Origin: an uncultured Kineothrix sp.
GTDB lineage: Bacteria > Bacillota > Clostridia > Lachnospirales > Lachnospiraceae
Direction of reading: 5' to 3'
DNA: 64,000 bases
Assembly: GCA_910588855.1 (NCBI GenBank)
Contig: CAJUSR010000001.1
Span: 124,001-188,000, forward strand
Shown: piece by piece, positions 1 through 6,932 of the stretch
Layout: every line of letters begins with the position of its first letter
Numbering within the stretch: position 1 is the first letter of the stretch
The notes under the pieces: generated by a model
Told to the model about the DNA's origin: nothing
The model's input: the letters and a program-made list of their open reading frames with translations, nothing else
The model's database searches: none
Made by a program: the position numbers and the translations under genes

Positions 1-280
1 AAAGCTGCTGATATATCGCCCATTGTACTATCCTGTCTTTGAACGGCAAGGACATAATCAACCGCTTTTTCGGCTCAAACACATAGAAACTATGGTATCT
101 TCCTACTTCGTATGTTTCATAGATTAGCTGATTTTGAATCTCTATTAAATGCTCTTCATAATTACGGTTGAAACTCAATACGTCCTCCCTGTACCGCTTT
201 CCCCTCCGTGCCTTTTCCCAAGCCTTATGCAGATTTTCAAAATCGTATATTTTCTCATAGATATTTTTGATACTGTGCAT
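1..280 (-). CDS. DGR reverse transcriptase, N-terminal part (cut by window edge)
   Basis: An open frame runs from ATG at 280 to the window edge and gives 93 residues without a stop. It resembles the start of retron/group-II-like DGR reverse transcriptases: a YEKIYDFENL opening, a KARRGKRYRED segment, then FYVFEPKKRLI and LPFKDRIVQWAIYQQL, which match the conserved entry into RT motif 1-2. An AGAGG ribosome site lies 6 nt upstream. It sits directly after the template repeat, as brt does in Bordetella phage BPP-1. The catalytic YxDD box would lie outside the window. It would copy TR RNA into adenine-mutagenised cDNA that replaces the variable repeats. Confidence 0.88.
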   Translation of the reverse strand, partial: MHSIKNIYEKIYDFENLHKAWEKARRGKRYREDVLSFNRNYEEHLIEIQNQLIYETYEVGRYHSFYVFEPKKRLIMSLPFKDRIVQWAIYQQL

Positions 281-500
281 TTGCAACCTCTGATTTTCTT
301 AAAATTTCGCCGTACAAACCTACTAGGTTTTTAACCCTTTCGGACGTGACAAATATAATTCTTTTCGGCTTACGCTTACTAACTGTCTTTACGGCAATAT
401 AATCTTTTTCCCGGAATGTCCAGGAATGGAAAACAACCCCTTTAACCCTTTTGCACTGTCCTTACAGTCGTAACCGTAAGGCTTCTTGGCATAGGGGCAG
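281..500 (-). ncRNA. TR-to-RT spacer of the DGR (template RNA 3' part)
   Basis: This 220-bp stretch without a gene lies between the template repeat and the RT start. In BPP-1 the equivalent spacer is part of the template RNA and is needed for cDNA priming. Here a small hairpin (CCTTAC with GTAAGG, 460-481, 10-nt loop) sits just beside the TR. The role is inferred from position; only the hairpin is seen. Confidence 0.5.
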
Positions 501-610
501 AGCGGAGCGGAAACCCACGTTGTCGTTAGAGTTGGAACGGGGATTATTCAAGTTGAGGGCAGACGGCCCCGAATTGGACGTATTGTTGAAACTCGACCCC
601 CGGATAGGCA
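501..610 (-). repeat. DGR template repeat (TR)
   Basis: This 110-bp non-coding repeat is nearly identical to the 3' ends of the two target genes (1157-1266 and 39671-39780). Read in the frame of the targets it is rich in AAC/AAT codons (a FNNTSNS-like pattern ending in VGFRSA), the usual signature of a TR built for adenine mutagenesis. VR2 differs from it at 13 positions and VR1 at 9; 20 of these 22 differences are at template adenines. Identity with the targets ends at the same base at the target 3' side, which marks IMH* against IMH. Confidence 0.95.
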
Positions 611-647
611 GCCACCTATACAAATGTGATTGTTTCCCAATGTATTT

Positions 648-1064
648 TTATTTCTGCTTCTCCCTTCCGTTTACCCACTCCATATAACCACCAATCATAC
701 AACCGATTTCGTTTACCTTTTTAATCCACACTTCCCACGTATGGAAGTCCAAACAAGGCTTTTGTTTTTGGTATAGGTTCGGGTCTTTCGCAAGTCTTAG
801 CAGATTTCTTAATACATCTATTTCAATATCCAAATCCTGTAAGGTCGTTTTCTTGTGGTATTTCTTTTCAAGCCGTACCGCCATTTCCAACGCCGTATAC
901 ATTGATTCTCTTATTTTGCCTGCCAGTACATACCTTTCAGTCTTTGGAAAGTCTTTTAAGGCAGGATTTCCGTATAGTATCATTTCGTAGATTTTCTCTT
1001 TTATGTGGAAAATCTCATTTCCGTTGCCGGTCCCGGTTTTCTGCGTTCCCTGCTTCTTTTCCAT
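648..1064 (-). CDS. avd: DGR accessory variability determinant, Avd-like four-helix bundle
   Basis: A 138-residue, mostly helical, basic protein with the look of the Avd/23S-IVP four-helix-bundle family: IHIKEKIYEMI-like first helix, YVLAGKIRESMYTALEMAVRLEKKYHKK, then DLDIEIDVLRNLLRLAKD, and a C-terminal tail ending near residue 130. In BPP-1, Avd forms a pentamer that binds the RT and template RNA and is required for mutagenic homing. Its place between the first target gene and the TR is the same as in BPP-1. An AGGGA ribosome site precedes the ATG. The family call is from pattern and position. Confidence 0.88.
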   Translation of the reverse strand: MEKKQGTQKTGTGNGNEIFHIKEKIYEMILYGNPALKDFPKTERYVLAGKIRESMYTALEMAVRLEKKYHKKTTLQDLDIEIDVLRNLLRLAKDPNLYQKQKPCLDFHTWEVWIKKVNEIGCMIGGYMEWVNGREKQK

Positions 1065-1099
1065 GCTTTCCCTGCCTTGCTGATATATTTTTGTAATAA

Positions 1100-1119
1100 G
1101 GGTGTGCTATCGCACACCC
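1100..1119 (-). promoter_or_regulatory. DGR hairpin/cruciform downstream of VR1
   Basis: A perfect 8-bp stem (GGGTGTGC/GCACACCC) closes a 4-nt loop that reads GATA on the coding strand, i.e. a GRNA tetraloop. It lies 37 nt past the VR1 3' end and 22 nt past the stop codon. In BPP-1 a hairpin of this size and loop consensus next to the IMH is needed for efficient retrohoming. No run of T follows, so it does not look like a terminator. Confidence 0.85.
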
Positions 1120-1141
1120 TATCAGTTTATCAGTGTTCAGT

Positions 1142-2188
1142 TTACAGTTCACAAAAAGCGGAGCGGAAACCCACGCTGCCGTTAGAGTCGGAACGGGGAT
1201 TATTCAAGCTGACGGCAGCCGGCCCCGAAAAGGACGTATTGTCGAAACTCGACCCCCGGATAGGCAGCCTTTCGCCGTGATTCCGCATCCAAATATGGTC
1301 GTTTCCGTATCCTGTAATTCCGCTGTCCGGGAATACCCCCAACGCTATTAACAGTTTCGGGATAGTAACCCCGCTTGCTGCCGCAAGCGTCTTGAACGGA
1401 ATATATCTATATGTATCCCCGCTTGTCGGATACTGTACCGTTGTGTTGATTCTGATTCCTGCGGTTGCACTCGTTTGGTCTATCTTCAAAGTTCCTGCCG
1501 TACCCGGTGCAACCAATGAGCCGTTAGGCATGATTGCTTTCCAAAGGGTGCTATCCTCGGACATATCACAATCAAGTTTCATACAGTTACCGTATGGGAT
1601 AATCTGAATTTCTCCATTCATAAGGCGGAATCCTCCGGTCCACTCCCATACGTTGCCGTTAAGGTCTGCAATGCCCGACATATCGTGATTGTGATACCAC
1701 GTAGGGCCACCGCTGCCCGTAAGTGTCCGCCCTGTTTCTCCCTGCGGTTGTATTCCATGCTCGTAGGCATGGTAATAATCCTTTCCGTAGTTGGTGTTCC
1801 CGTGCGGTACGGTCCCCATTTTCTGTGATAACAGATTTAGCACGACAAAAATGCCTGTCTGATTCAAGTGCCAACCGTTGCCCTTTGCCTTGCAGGCTGC
1901 TACCGCCTGGTCAAAAGTGATATAATTCTTCGGCAACTTCATACCCAAAGAATACGCCCGGTCATTCTCCACGATATTAGCAAACTTAGAAACATAGATA
2001 GCTTCCTTTTCCTCGCCGTCCACAACAAAAAACGGTAACACTTCCTCCGTACCGCCCGTGATAATGTCGGAATACTTCATCTTGGGAACGCCTACCATAA
2101 TGGACGGCATACCAATATCATCATAAATAACCTTGTTTCCTGCCCCAAACTGTGCTACCGCACCCTGTAAATCGTCAAAATTTGCCAT
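1142..2188 (-). CDS. DGR target 1: lectin-fold (FGE-sulfatase-like) variable tail-tip protein
   Basis: This 348-residue protein sits at the end of the tail module, where receptor-binding proteins usually lie. Residues ~90-200 carry formylglycine-generating-enzyme-like hallmarks (AVAACKAKGNGWHL, GRTLTGSGG, DLNGNVWEW), a C-type lectin fold used by many DGR targets. The last ~37 residues (from RGSSFDNTSFSG to GFRSAFCEL) are the variable region VR1; TR-encoded Asn codons have become D, F, S and G. The start is fixed by an AAGGAGG site. It most likely displays a diversified host-binding surface. Homologous to the protein at 39635-40630. Confidence 0.9.
   Translation of the reverse strand: MANFDDLQGAVAQFGAGNKVIYDDIGMPSIMVGVPKMKYSDIITGGTEEVLPFFVVDGEEKEAIYVSKFANIVENDRAYSLGMKLPKNYITFDQAVAACKAKGNGWHLNQTGIFVVLNLLSQKMGTVPHGNTNYGKDYYHAYEHGIQPQGETGRTLTGSGGPTWYHNHDMSGIADLNGNVWEWTGGFRLMNGEIQIIPYGNCMKLDCDMSEDSTLWKAIMPNGSLVAPGTAGTLKIDQTSATAGIRINTTVQYPTSGDTYRYIPFKTLAAASGVTIPKLLIALGVFPDSGITGYGNDHIWMRNHGERLPIRGSSFDNTSFSGPAAVSLNNPRSDSNGSVGFRSAFCEL
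1157..1266 (-). repeat. DGR variable repeat VR1
   Basis: Aligns without gaps to TR 501-610. Seven differences are at template adenines (coding strand A to G or T). Two others are not: T to G and C to G in adjacent codons (TCT to GCT and CTC to GTC). Identity extends a few bases beyond the repeat at the 5' coding end (GGC). Together with the downstream hairpin this is a functional-looking homing site. Confidence 0.95.
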
Positions 2189-2213
2189 TGTATATTATCC
2201 TCCTTAAATCAGA

Positions 2214-2564
2214 TTAGATTAACGCCCATAAGGTCAATGTGCATTTCTTCATGTCAAACGGTAAAGGGTTCTTTTCCATTACCGGGTTGCCGTCCTCGTC
2301 CTGCTTTTCAGTTTCTACAACCTCATATTCACGGGCGGGTATTGTGACCTGTGCCACATATTCCGTAGAGGACGTATTGACCCCAACCGTCAAGCCGTTT
2401 TCCTTGTCCTTGCAAATATCAAGCGTTGTTTCATAGTCACGCTGCCGGGTTTTCAGATTTATCATAAGTTCATCTTCTCCAAAGATGATTTTCGTACCCG
2501 ATACCTCATAGGGGATTTTCCCGCCCTCGTTTTTCTCAACTGTAATAATCTTTGCTGTTGCCAT
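2214..2564 (-). CDS. Uncharacterised phage tail-region protein (116 aa)
   Basis: I do not recognise this protein. It starts MATAKIITVEKNEGG and is predicted mostly beta (alternating polar/hydrophobic runs such as IPYEVSGTKIIFGEDELMINL), without signal or membrane segments. It lies between the small protein at 2564-2740 and DGR target 1; its ATG overlaps the preceding stop (TAATG), so it is translationally coupled to the fibre genes. Position suggests a fibre-associated or chaperone-like protein for the variable tip protein, but nothing in the sequence proves this. Confidence 0.7.
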   Translation of the reverse strand: MATAKIITVEKNEGGKIPYEVSGTKIIFGEDELMINLKTRQRDYETTLDICKDKENGLTVGVNTSSTEYVAQVTIPAREYEVVETEKQDEDGNPVMEKNPLPFDMKKCTLTLWALI

Positions 2565-2740
2565 TACCTTTTACCTCCCATTCTCTGTAATTCTTTGTAC
2601 GCTTCATTGGAACGTACTGCGATATGCTCGGCTGCTTCCCTCTGTGCTGCGGTTGCCCTGCCACCACCCACGCCGTAAGCGTTCAACACCGCTGCCGTCT
2701 GTGCCTTTCTTTCCGCACTTTTGATAATCACGTTTGCCAT
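2564..2740 (-). CDS. Small phage protein, tail fibre region (58 aa)
   Basis: Begins MANVIIKSAERKAQ and is an Ala-rich, helical protein of 58 residues. The start chosen here (ATG at 2740) has a GGGAGG site and overlaps the stop of the upstream fibre gene as TAATG; a longer frame reaching 2767 has no such support. Function is not recognisable. It belongs to the fibre gene block and is coupled at both ends. Confidence 0.65.
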   Translation of the reverse strand: MANVIIKSAERKAQTAAVLNAYGVGGGRATAAQREAAEHIAVRSNEAYKELQRMGGKR

Positions 2741-3234
2741 TATGCGTAACCTCCCTGTACGGTGCATTTTACGGATACTTCCTTGGCGGCCCCGGTAAAC
2801 TCAATCTTAAAACCGTTCAACTGCTTATCGGTTATTTTGATTTCCCCTATTCCGCCTGCGTCCTCCGTGCTTGATTCCACGAATACGGTATAGTCCAAAT
2901 TGCCCCTTGGCGTTTTGAGTGCAAGGGTCTTTTTGGAATTGTTGAAAGGGTACTCTTTGGAATTGGTTAAGGTCGTTTCGATAATCTCGCCTGCCAATCC
3001 CTCGACCTTGCTTTCCACCGCTCCGACCTTTAACATAGCAAGTCCGGCAACCTCCCCGGCTGCCAAAATGCGTTGCTCCATATCGTTAAAATTCTTTGCG
3101 TTCTGTGGTGTACCCTCCTGTATTACCTCGCCCTCTACCGCTTCATGGGTTATCGTGCCGTCTGCGTTGTTGATTTCCTTGTAACGGTTGCTAAACTGCG
3201 TTACATGGTCTTTCCAAATCTTGAATAATCCCAT
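2740..3234 (-). CDS. Phage tail fibre-like protein (164 aa)
   Basis: The N-terminal 55 residues (GLFKIWKDHVTQFSNRYK, then DGTITHEAVEGEVIQEGTP and NAKNFNDMEQRI) have the form seen at the start of many short phage fibre proteins of Firmicutes prophages, which attach to the baseplate. The rest is a small beta-rich domain (~85-164). It follows tail protein I and the 101-residue protein, matching the fibre position of P2-like tails. It is too short to be a full receptor-binding fibre; the DGR target downstream may supply the binding domain. Confidence 0.65.
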   Translation of the reverse strand: MGLFKIWKDHVTQFSNRYKEINNADGTITHEAVEGEVIQEGTPQNAKNFNDMEQRILAAGEVAGLAMLKVGAVESKVEGLAGEIIETTLTNSKEYPFNNSKKTLALKTPRGNLDYTVFVESSTEDAGGIGEIKITDKQLNGFKIEFTGAAKEVSVKCTVQGGYA

Positions 3235-3239
3235 TTCCG

Positions 3240-3545
3240 CTATTCCTCCTTAAAGTTGAAACTAAAGCGGTACAGTACGCCCTGCTGCACCCCTTTTAAC
3301 TTGATTGCTTCGGTTTTCTCCGCCCACAACTTATTACCAATATCGTACAACTGAATCTTGGTTATCGTGGTTGCCCCCGATACCTCCGGCGTAATCGGTA
3401 TGCTTAGTGCTACCCTGCCGTCCGGCAAGCGTTCCCGGCTGACAATCTCCGCTTTATGTAGCACACCCTCATACTCGACCTTTGCGTATGCAATGTTCGT
3501 TTCAATGAATTTCTTGAAACTCTCAAAGGCTCTTTCTGTAAGCAT
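3240..3545 (-). CDS. Uncharacterised phage tail protein (101 aa)
   Basis: I do not recognise the family. It opens with a helical segment (LTERAFESFKKFIETNIAYAKV) followed by a beta-rich part (RVALSIPITPEV, TKIQLYDIGNKLWAEKTEAIKL) that resembles small fibre or baseplate adaptor domains. AAGGAGATTAAGGAA precedes the ATG. It lies between tail protein I and the fibre-like protein in the same transcription unit. Confidence 0.65.
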   Translation of the reverse strand: MLTERAFESFKKFIETNIAYAKVEYEGVLHKAEIVSRERLPDGRVALSIPITPEVSGATTITKIQLYDIGNKLWAEKTEAIKLKGVQQGVLYRFSFNFKEE

Positions 3546-3565
3546 TTCCTTAATCTCCTTTGCTT

Positions 3566-4780
3566 TTATTTGCTTAACCGATTAGCACCGCAACGCTTGA
3601 CCTCGTATTGGTAACTGTCGGTGTCTGCCGTCTGTGCTATGCCCTTTACCTCCTGTGCCGTTTCTACGGCCCTGTCCGGCTTCGTGCCTGCGGTTGCATT
3701 TCCCGTTGTCGGCGTTTCATATCCGTACCCTGCGGTATCGGAATCCGCCACGACTTCCGCCGTCTGCCCCGAAAATACAACATTTCTTTTCGGCTTCGTG
3801 CCTGTAAAGGCATTTTCAAATACATAGGCTTCTAAATCCGCTTCCCCCACCGCCTGCACGTCCACGGAATCAAATAAAATATTTCTGTCCGGCTTCGTGC
3901 CTGCCAAATCGGAATCGAATTTATACCCCTGCCCTGCTGCCGTTGCTGTCACTCCCTCGCTCCCTGCACCGCCTGCGGTGTCTATGTAAGGGGTCGTGCC
4001 TGCTTTGGCTTTTCCTGTCTGATTGCTCGTAAACGGATAACCTTTCGTGTCCGAATCGGTCACAATCCCGCTATCCTGCGTAGAAAACACTATATTTCTG
4101 TCCGGCTTCGTACCGGCCCTCACGGCTTCGGCTATATACCCTGCTGCCTTTGCGTTTATGCTGATAACCGCATTTTCTACCGCTCCCTCTGTGTTTCTGT
4201 ACGGCTCTGTGCCTGCCCTTAGCTGCCCTGTCATAGGCGTAGAAAATAAAAAATACTCCGTGTGTGGCATGACTACCACGCAAATAGAGCATTGGTAATA
4301 TAATCCGTCCAAATGAGCCGTAAGACGCTTGTATATGTCAACCGTCTTTACAATCTCTTCATAGTCTGCTTCAACCCTTGAATTAGTTGTATCAAGCACT
4401 ATGCGGAAACAATACGGCTTTCCGTTGTATGAAAACCATTCCTCAATTTCGCTCTGTGGGTGTATCCCTCCCAATGCCCTTTCTACCGCTGCCTTAGTTC
4501 CTAATTTTTGGTGTACCCTTACACTGTCCTTTATGATTGCCCTTTTTGCTTCTATCGGGTAGTCGTAATCGTACCAATCCACATGCAAATCATAGGCTAA
4601 TACGTCAAGCCACGTTTCCGATAAGCTGTCTATATTCGCATATATGACGTTCTTTTCTGCTTCCCATGCGGATATATGCAATTCCTCCGCAATCAACCGC
4701 CCCAAGGCAAGCATTTTTTCATCTTTTTTCAGTGCGGGCGGAAAGGATAGTAAAAAATCTGCCGTCTTGATATTATTCAT
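3566..4780 (-). CDS. Tail protein I (P2 gpI-like) with C-terminal repeat extension
   Basis: The first ~180 residues look like baseplate wedge protein gpI: LLSFPPALKKDEKMLALGRLIAEELH, DSLSETWLDVLAYDLHVDWYD and a TKAAVERALGG segment. After ~residue 195 the protein carries about five degenerate ~35-residue repeats marked by AGTKPDRNIVF or AGTTPY, ending in a GY/SY-rich part. The extension is absent from classical gpI and may act as a collar or fibre anchor. The start at 4780 (ATG) is preferred over an upstream GTG; it overlaps the baseplate J stop. One repeat contains a copy of the 17-bp phage-wide motif (4047-4063). Confidence 0.82.
   Translation of the reverse strand: MNNIKTADFLLSFPPALKKDEKMLALGRLIAEELHISAWEAEKNVIYANIDSLSETWLDVLAYDLHVDWYDYDYPIEAKRAIIKDSVRVHQKLGTKAAVERALGGIHPQSEIEEWFSYNGKPYCFRIVLDTTNSRVEADYEEIVKTVDIYKRLTAHLDGLYYQCSICVVVMPHTEYFLFSTPMTGQLRAGTEPYRNTEGAVENAVISINAKAAGYIAEAVRAGTKPDRNIVFSTQDSGIVTDSDTKGYPFTSNQTGKAKAGTTPYIDTAGGAGSEGVTATAAGQGYKFDSDLAGTKPDRNILFDSVDVQAVGEADLEAYVFENAFTGTKPKRNVVFSGQTAEVVADSDTAGYGYETPTTGNATAGTKPDRAVETAQEVKGIAQTADTDSYQYEVKRCGANRLSK
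4047..4063. promoter_or_regulatory. 17-bp near-palindrome (parS-like), copy 1
   Basis: GTGTCCGAATCGGTCAC, inside the tail protein I gene, read on the coding strand as V-T-D-S-D-T. Identical to the copies at 12045, 27195 and 33833. Two 8-bp half sites flank a central base with one mismatch between halves. Confidence 0.6.
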
Positions 4781-5918
4781 CTTCCACACCCCCGAAAGAT
4801 ATATTGCAATCCCTTACGACTGCCACGCTTCCCTTTGAAATTGCCGTAAATGCAGGCTTTGTAATCTCCACCCTTTTAATGCCGGATTCCATAAGCATAG
4901 CATTAAAATAGGACGGGTTAATATCCCGCCCCATTTTAGAGGTCTGCCATAATATATAATTTTCCTCTGCCAAATCAACGGCCCTTTGGATTTCCTTTGT
5001 GCTTGCTGATTTATCCCGTGATATGTAATAAACCGCTTCAATATCAAACGGTATCGTGGTAGGTGCTGCCACTATTACCTTGTCTGTCATTGGTCTAATA
5101 TCGTCCGCACTCAAATACTCCTGTACCCTGTCTATCAATTCCTTATCCGGCAATTCCCCGCCGTATAGCATGATTCTAATATCCGCTATTCCGGGTTCCG
5201 GGCTTTCCGCCGAAACGTCACTTATTTGTGATGATACCGACTTGGCATGATAAATATAGCTTCCACGGGGTCCGGCGGTCGTGTATGATTCCTCGCTTTC
5301 CCTCATGCGGTTATAAAATGCCGTATCGCTTTCCTCTTCGCTCCCTCCTGCCGTCACTGTTGTATTTGATACCTCTTTAAAATACAGAAATTCATCTGAT
5401 ACCAATTTGTTTACCTGTCCGGGTACAAAGTCATTCCCCGCCGTTCCTGCGGTCGTGCATACCGCCTTTACCTCTGCGTAGCTTTCGCCTGCCTTGAATA
5501 TCAGATAATCCGTTGTGGCAAAATTTATAAAACCGTCTACGGTTACTTCTAGTGTGTCCGTTATAATGTAATCCTGCTCTAAAGTCGTGGTAATGTAGAA
5601 TCCAAGCGTTGTACTCGCTGCGGTCGGCTGCAATCTGTATGTGTTATGGAAAATCTCGCTAAGGGAATCCAAGTTTTTACCTACCGCATACCTTGGAAGA
5701 TTCTGCTTTGCAGATTCATTTATCTGTACCCTCTCCTGCACTAATACGCTTGCAAGCCATAATATAAACGCCCTTACTGGGTCTGCCGGGTATAGCGTCC
5801 TGCCCGTTATTCCCTCATACCCTGCTACGAGTTTATTTACCAGTGCTTCCGTGTTGGTATCCACAAACTCGACTTTGGGAAGATTACTCGGTATATTCCT
5901 CTTTTTCGTATTCTCCAT
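4773..5918 (-). CDS. Baseplate J-like protein (gpJ)
   Basis: 381 residues, the usual length range of the P2/Mu gpJ family that forms the baseplate wedge. Family features seen: a helical N-terminus (NLPKVEFVDTNTEALVNKLV, then LYPADPVRAFILWLASVLVQ), the DSLSEIFHNTYRLQPTAAS segment, GTAGNDFVPGQVNKL, a TAGGSEEESDTAFYNRMRES stretch and a final helical domain. It overlaps gpW/gp25 upstream and tail protein I downstream, the order W-J-I as in P2. Confidence 0.92.
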   Translation of the reverse strand: MENTKKRNIPSNLPKVEFVDTNTEALVNKLVAGYEGITGRTLYPADPVRAFILWLASVLVQERVQINESAKQNLPRYAVGKNLDSLSEIFHNTYRLQPTAASTTLGFYITTTLEQDYIITDTLEVTVDGFINFATTDYLIFKAGESYAEVKAVCTTAGTAGNDFVPGQVNKLVSDEFLYFKEVSNTTVTAGGSEEESDTAFYNRMRESEESYTTAGPRGSYIYHAKSVSSQISDVSAESPEPGIADIRIMLYGGELPDKELIDRVQEYLSADDIRPMTDKVIVAAPTTIPFDIEAVYYISRDKSASTKEIQRAVDLAEENYILWQTSKMGRDINPSYFNAMLMESGIKRVEITKPAFTAISKGSVAVVRDCNISFGGVEDE

Positions 5919-6225
5919 TTATTTCTACCTCCACTATCGGCTTTAATATGCCCCTTTCATAATCTGCCTTAAAATCTATGTTTGTGATTTCCGCTCTTGG
6001 CTCATATTCCTCGGTCTTATCATAAATGTCTGTTGTTGCTAATGCCTTGGCTGCTTCTATCGGCTTATCTATGTATGTGGCGTTTAATCCCAATGCCCGG
6101 TCTAACGGTACATCATACTCCAATGAGGAATACAAAAACCAAAGATTCTGTATCACTTCCTCTTCCACCGTTCCGGGTGCAAGGTTTATATTTTCCTTTT
6201 CCGTTGTGTCTATGACGTACCCCAT
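5884..6225 (-). CDS. Baseplate wedge protein, GPW/gp25 family
   Basis: 113 residues. The pattern NLAPGTVEEEVIQNLWFLYSSL, GLNATYIDKPIEAAKAL and EYEPRAEITNIDF is typical of the GPW/gp25 (lysozyme-like fold, not enzymatic) baseplate family. It lies just before gpJ and overlaps it by 35 bp, the same pairing as P2 W-J. In contractile tails this protein joins the hub to the wedge. Confidence 0.85.
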   Translation of the reverse strand: MGYVIDTTEKENINLAPGTVEEEVIQNLWFLYSSLEYDVPLDRALGLNATYIDKPIEAAKALATTDIYDKTEEYEPRAEITNIDFKADYERGILKPIVEVEINGEYEKEEYTE

Positions 6226-6231
6226 GCAACC

Positions 6232-6630
6232 CTACCTTTCCGGGTATTCCTCTAATGATACCTTGCTTTCCGCAATCAATAGATTCCCTTTATTGTCAAA
6301 CCTCTTATAACCTTTGGAATGTGACGTAATGACCCATTTCGTGCCGTATTTCTTGCCACCTATAACCAATGTTAGTATTTTCCCCTGCTTGCGGTACTCG
6401 TCTATTTTCGCCTGCATTGTCTTAGGGTTTACACCAAGAAATGCAGATAGATACATGGAAAAACTAGCCGTATCCGTATCATTGTACTGAAATTCCAGTA
6501 ACGGCTTTTTATTATGTCTTGTATGCTTCGCATAATTGGTCTTGCTTTCAATTTGCAATCCATCAAACGTCTGTACCGTTTTTTTAGACACTTTAAAAAC
6601 AATGTCGCCAAGCGTTCCTACCTGTGCCAT
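6232..6630 (-). CDS. Tail protein U-like (P2 gpU)
   Basis: 132 residues: VGTLGDIVFKVSKKTVQTFDGLQ, YAKHTRHNKKPLLEFQ, FSMYLSAFLGVNP and a C-terminal basic/aromatic strand. This is the layout of P2 gpU family tail proteins, which interact with the tape measure or tube end. It overlaps the gpV-like gene by one base. Family assignment rests on pattern and gene order (X-D-V-U-W-J). Confidence 0.72.
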   Translation of the reverse strand: MAQVGTLGDIVFKVSKKTVQTFDGLQIESKTNYAKHTRHNKKPLLEFQYNDTDTASFSMYLSAFLGVNPKTMQAKIDEYRKQGKILTLVIGGKKYGTKWVITSHSKGYKRFDNKGNLLIAESKVSLEEYPER

Positions 6631-6932
6631 TAGATACCTCCCAATATAAAGCCGTCGCCCTCTCCATCCGGCTTAAACAGACACAAAACCCATTGCCCTA
6701 CTTTTGGTGTCCACGGCTTTATTTCAACCTCGCAATCTGCCGGGCAGCTTCCACTTTTAATCTTTATTTCCGCCCTCGGCGGATTCTGCACTATCTTTAA
6801 ATCCCCCGTCACTATTCCCTGGTCCTGTATCTTGACCCTCGCCGTCATTGCCCCGGCGTTTACGCTGCTTACAATACCTACCCTCACAATATCCTTTAAT
6901 TCCTGCATATCGTTATCATCAAACTGCTGCAA
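6630..6932 (-). CDS. Baseplate assembly protein V-like (short, 100 aa)
   Basis: The N-terminal helical part (DDNDMQELKDIVRVG) followed by an OB-like strand set (GIVSSVNAGAMTARVKI, PPRAEIKI, WTPKVGQWVLCLF, GDGFILGGI) is typical of gpV/gp45 spike N-terminal domains. At 100 residues it lacks the C-terminal beta-helix needle, so a separate spike tip may exist or this may be a minimal hub plug. Sits between gpD and gpU. Confidence 0.75.
   Translation of the reverse strand: MQQFDDNDMQELKDIVRVGIVSSVNAGAMTARVKIQDQGIVTGDLKIVQNPPRAEIKIKSGSCPADCEVEIKPWTPKVGQWVLCLFKPDGEGDGFILGGI

Noticed and set aside
451..687. Coding gene over the template repeat
   Set aside because: Plus-strand frame is the reverse of the TR; the three-copy relation to target gene ends shows it is the DGR template.
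1100..1119. Terminator of DGR target 1
   Set aside because: Stem-loop lacks a T-run on the coding strand and has the GRNA loop of DGR hairpins; the matching one at VR2 supports the DGR role.
1005..1351. Plus-strand open frames over VR1
   Set aside because: They are antisense to the target gene 3' end and lack ribosome sites.
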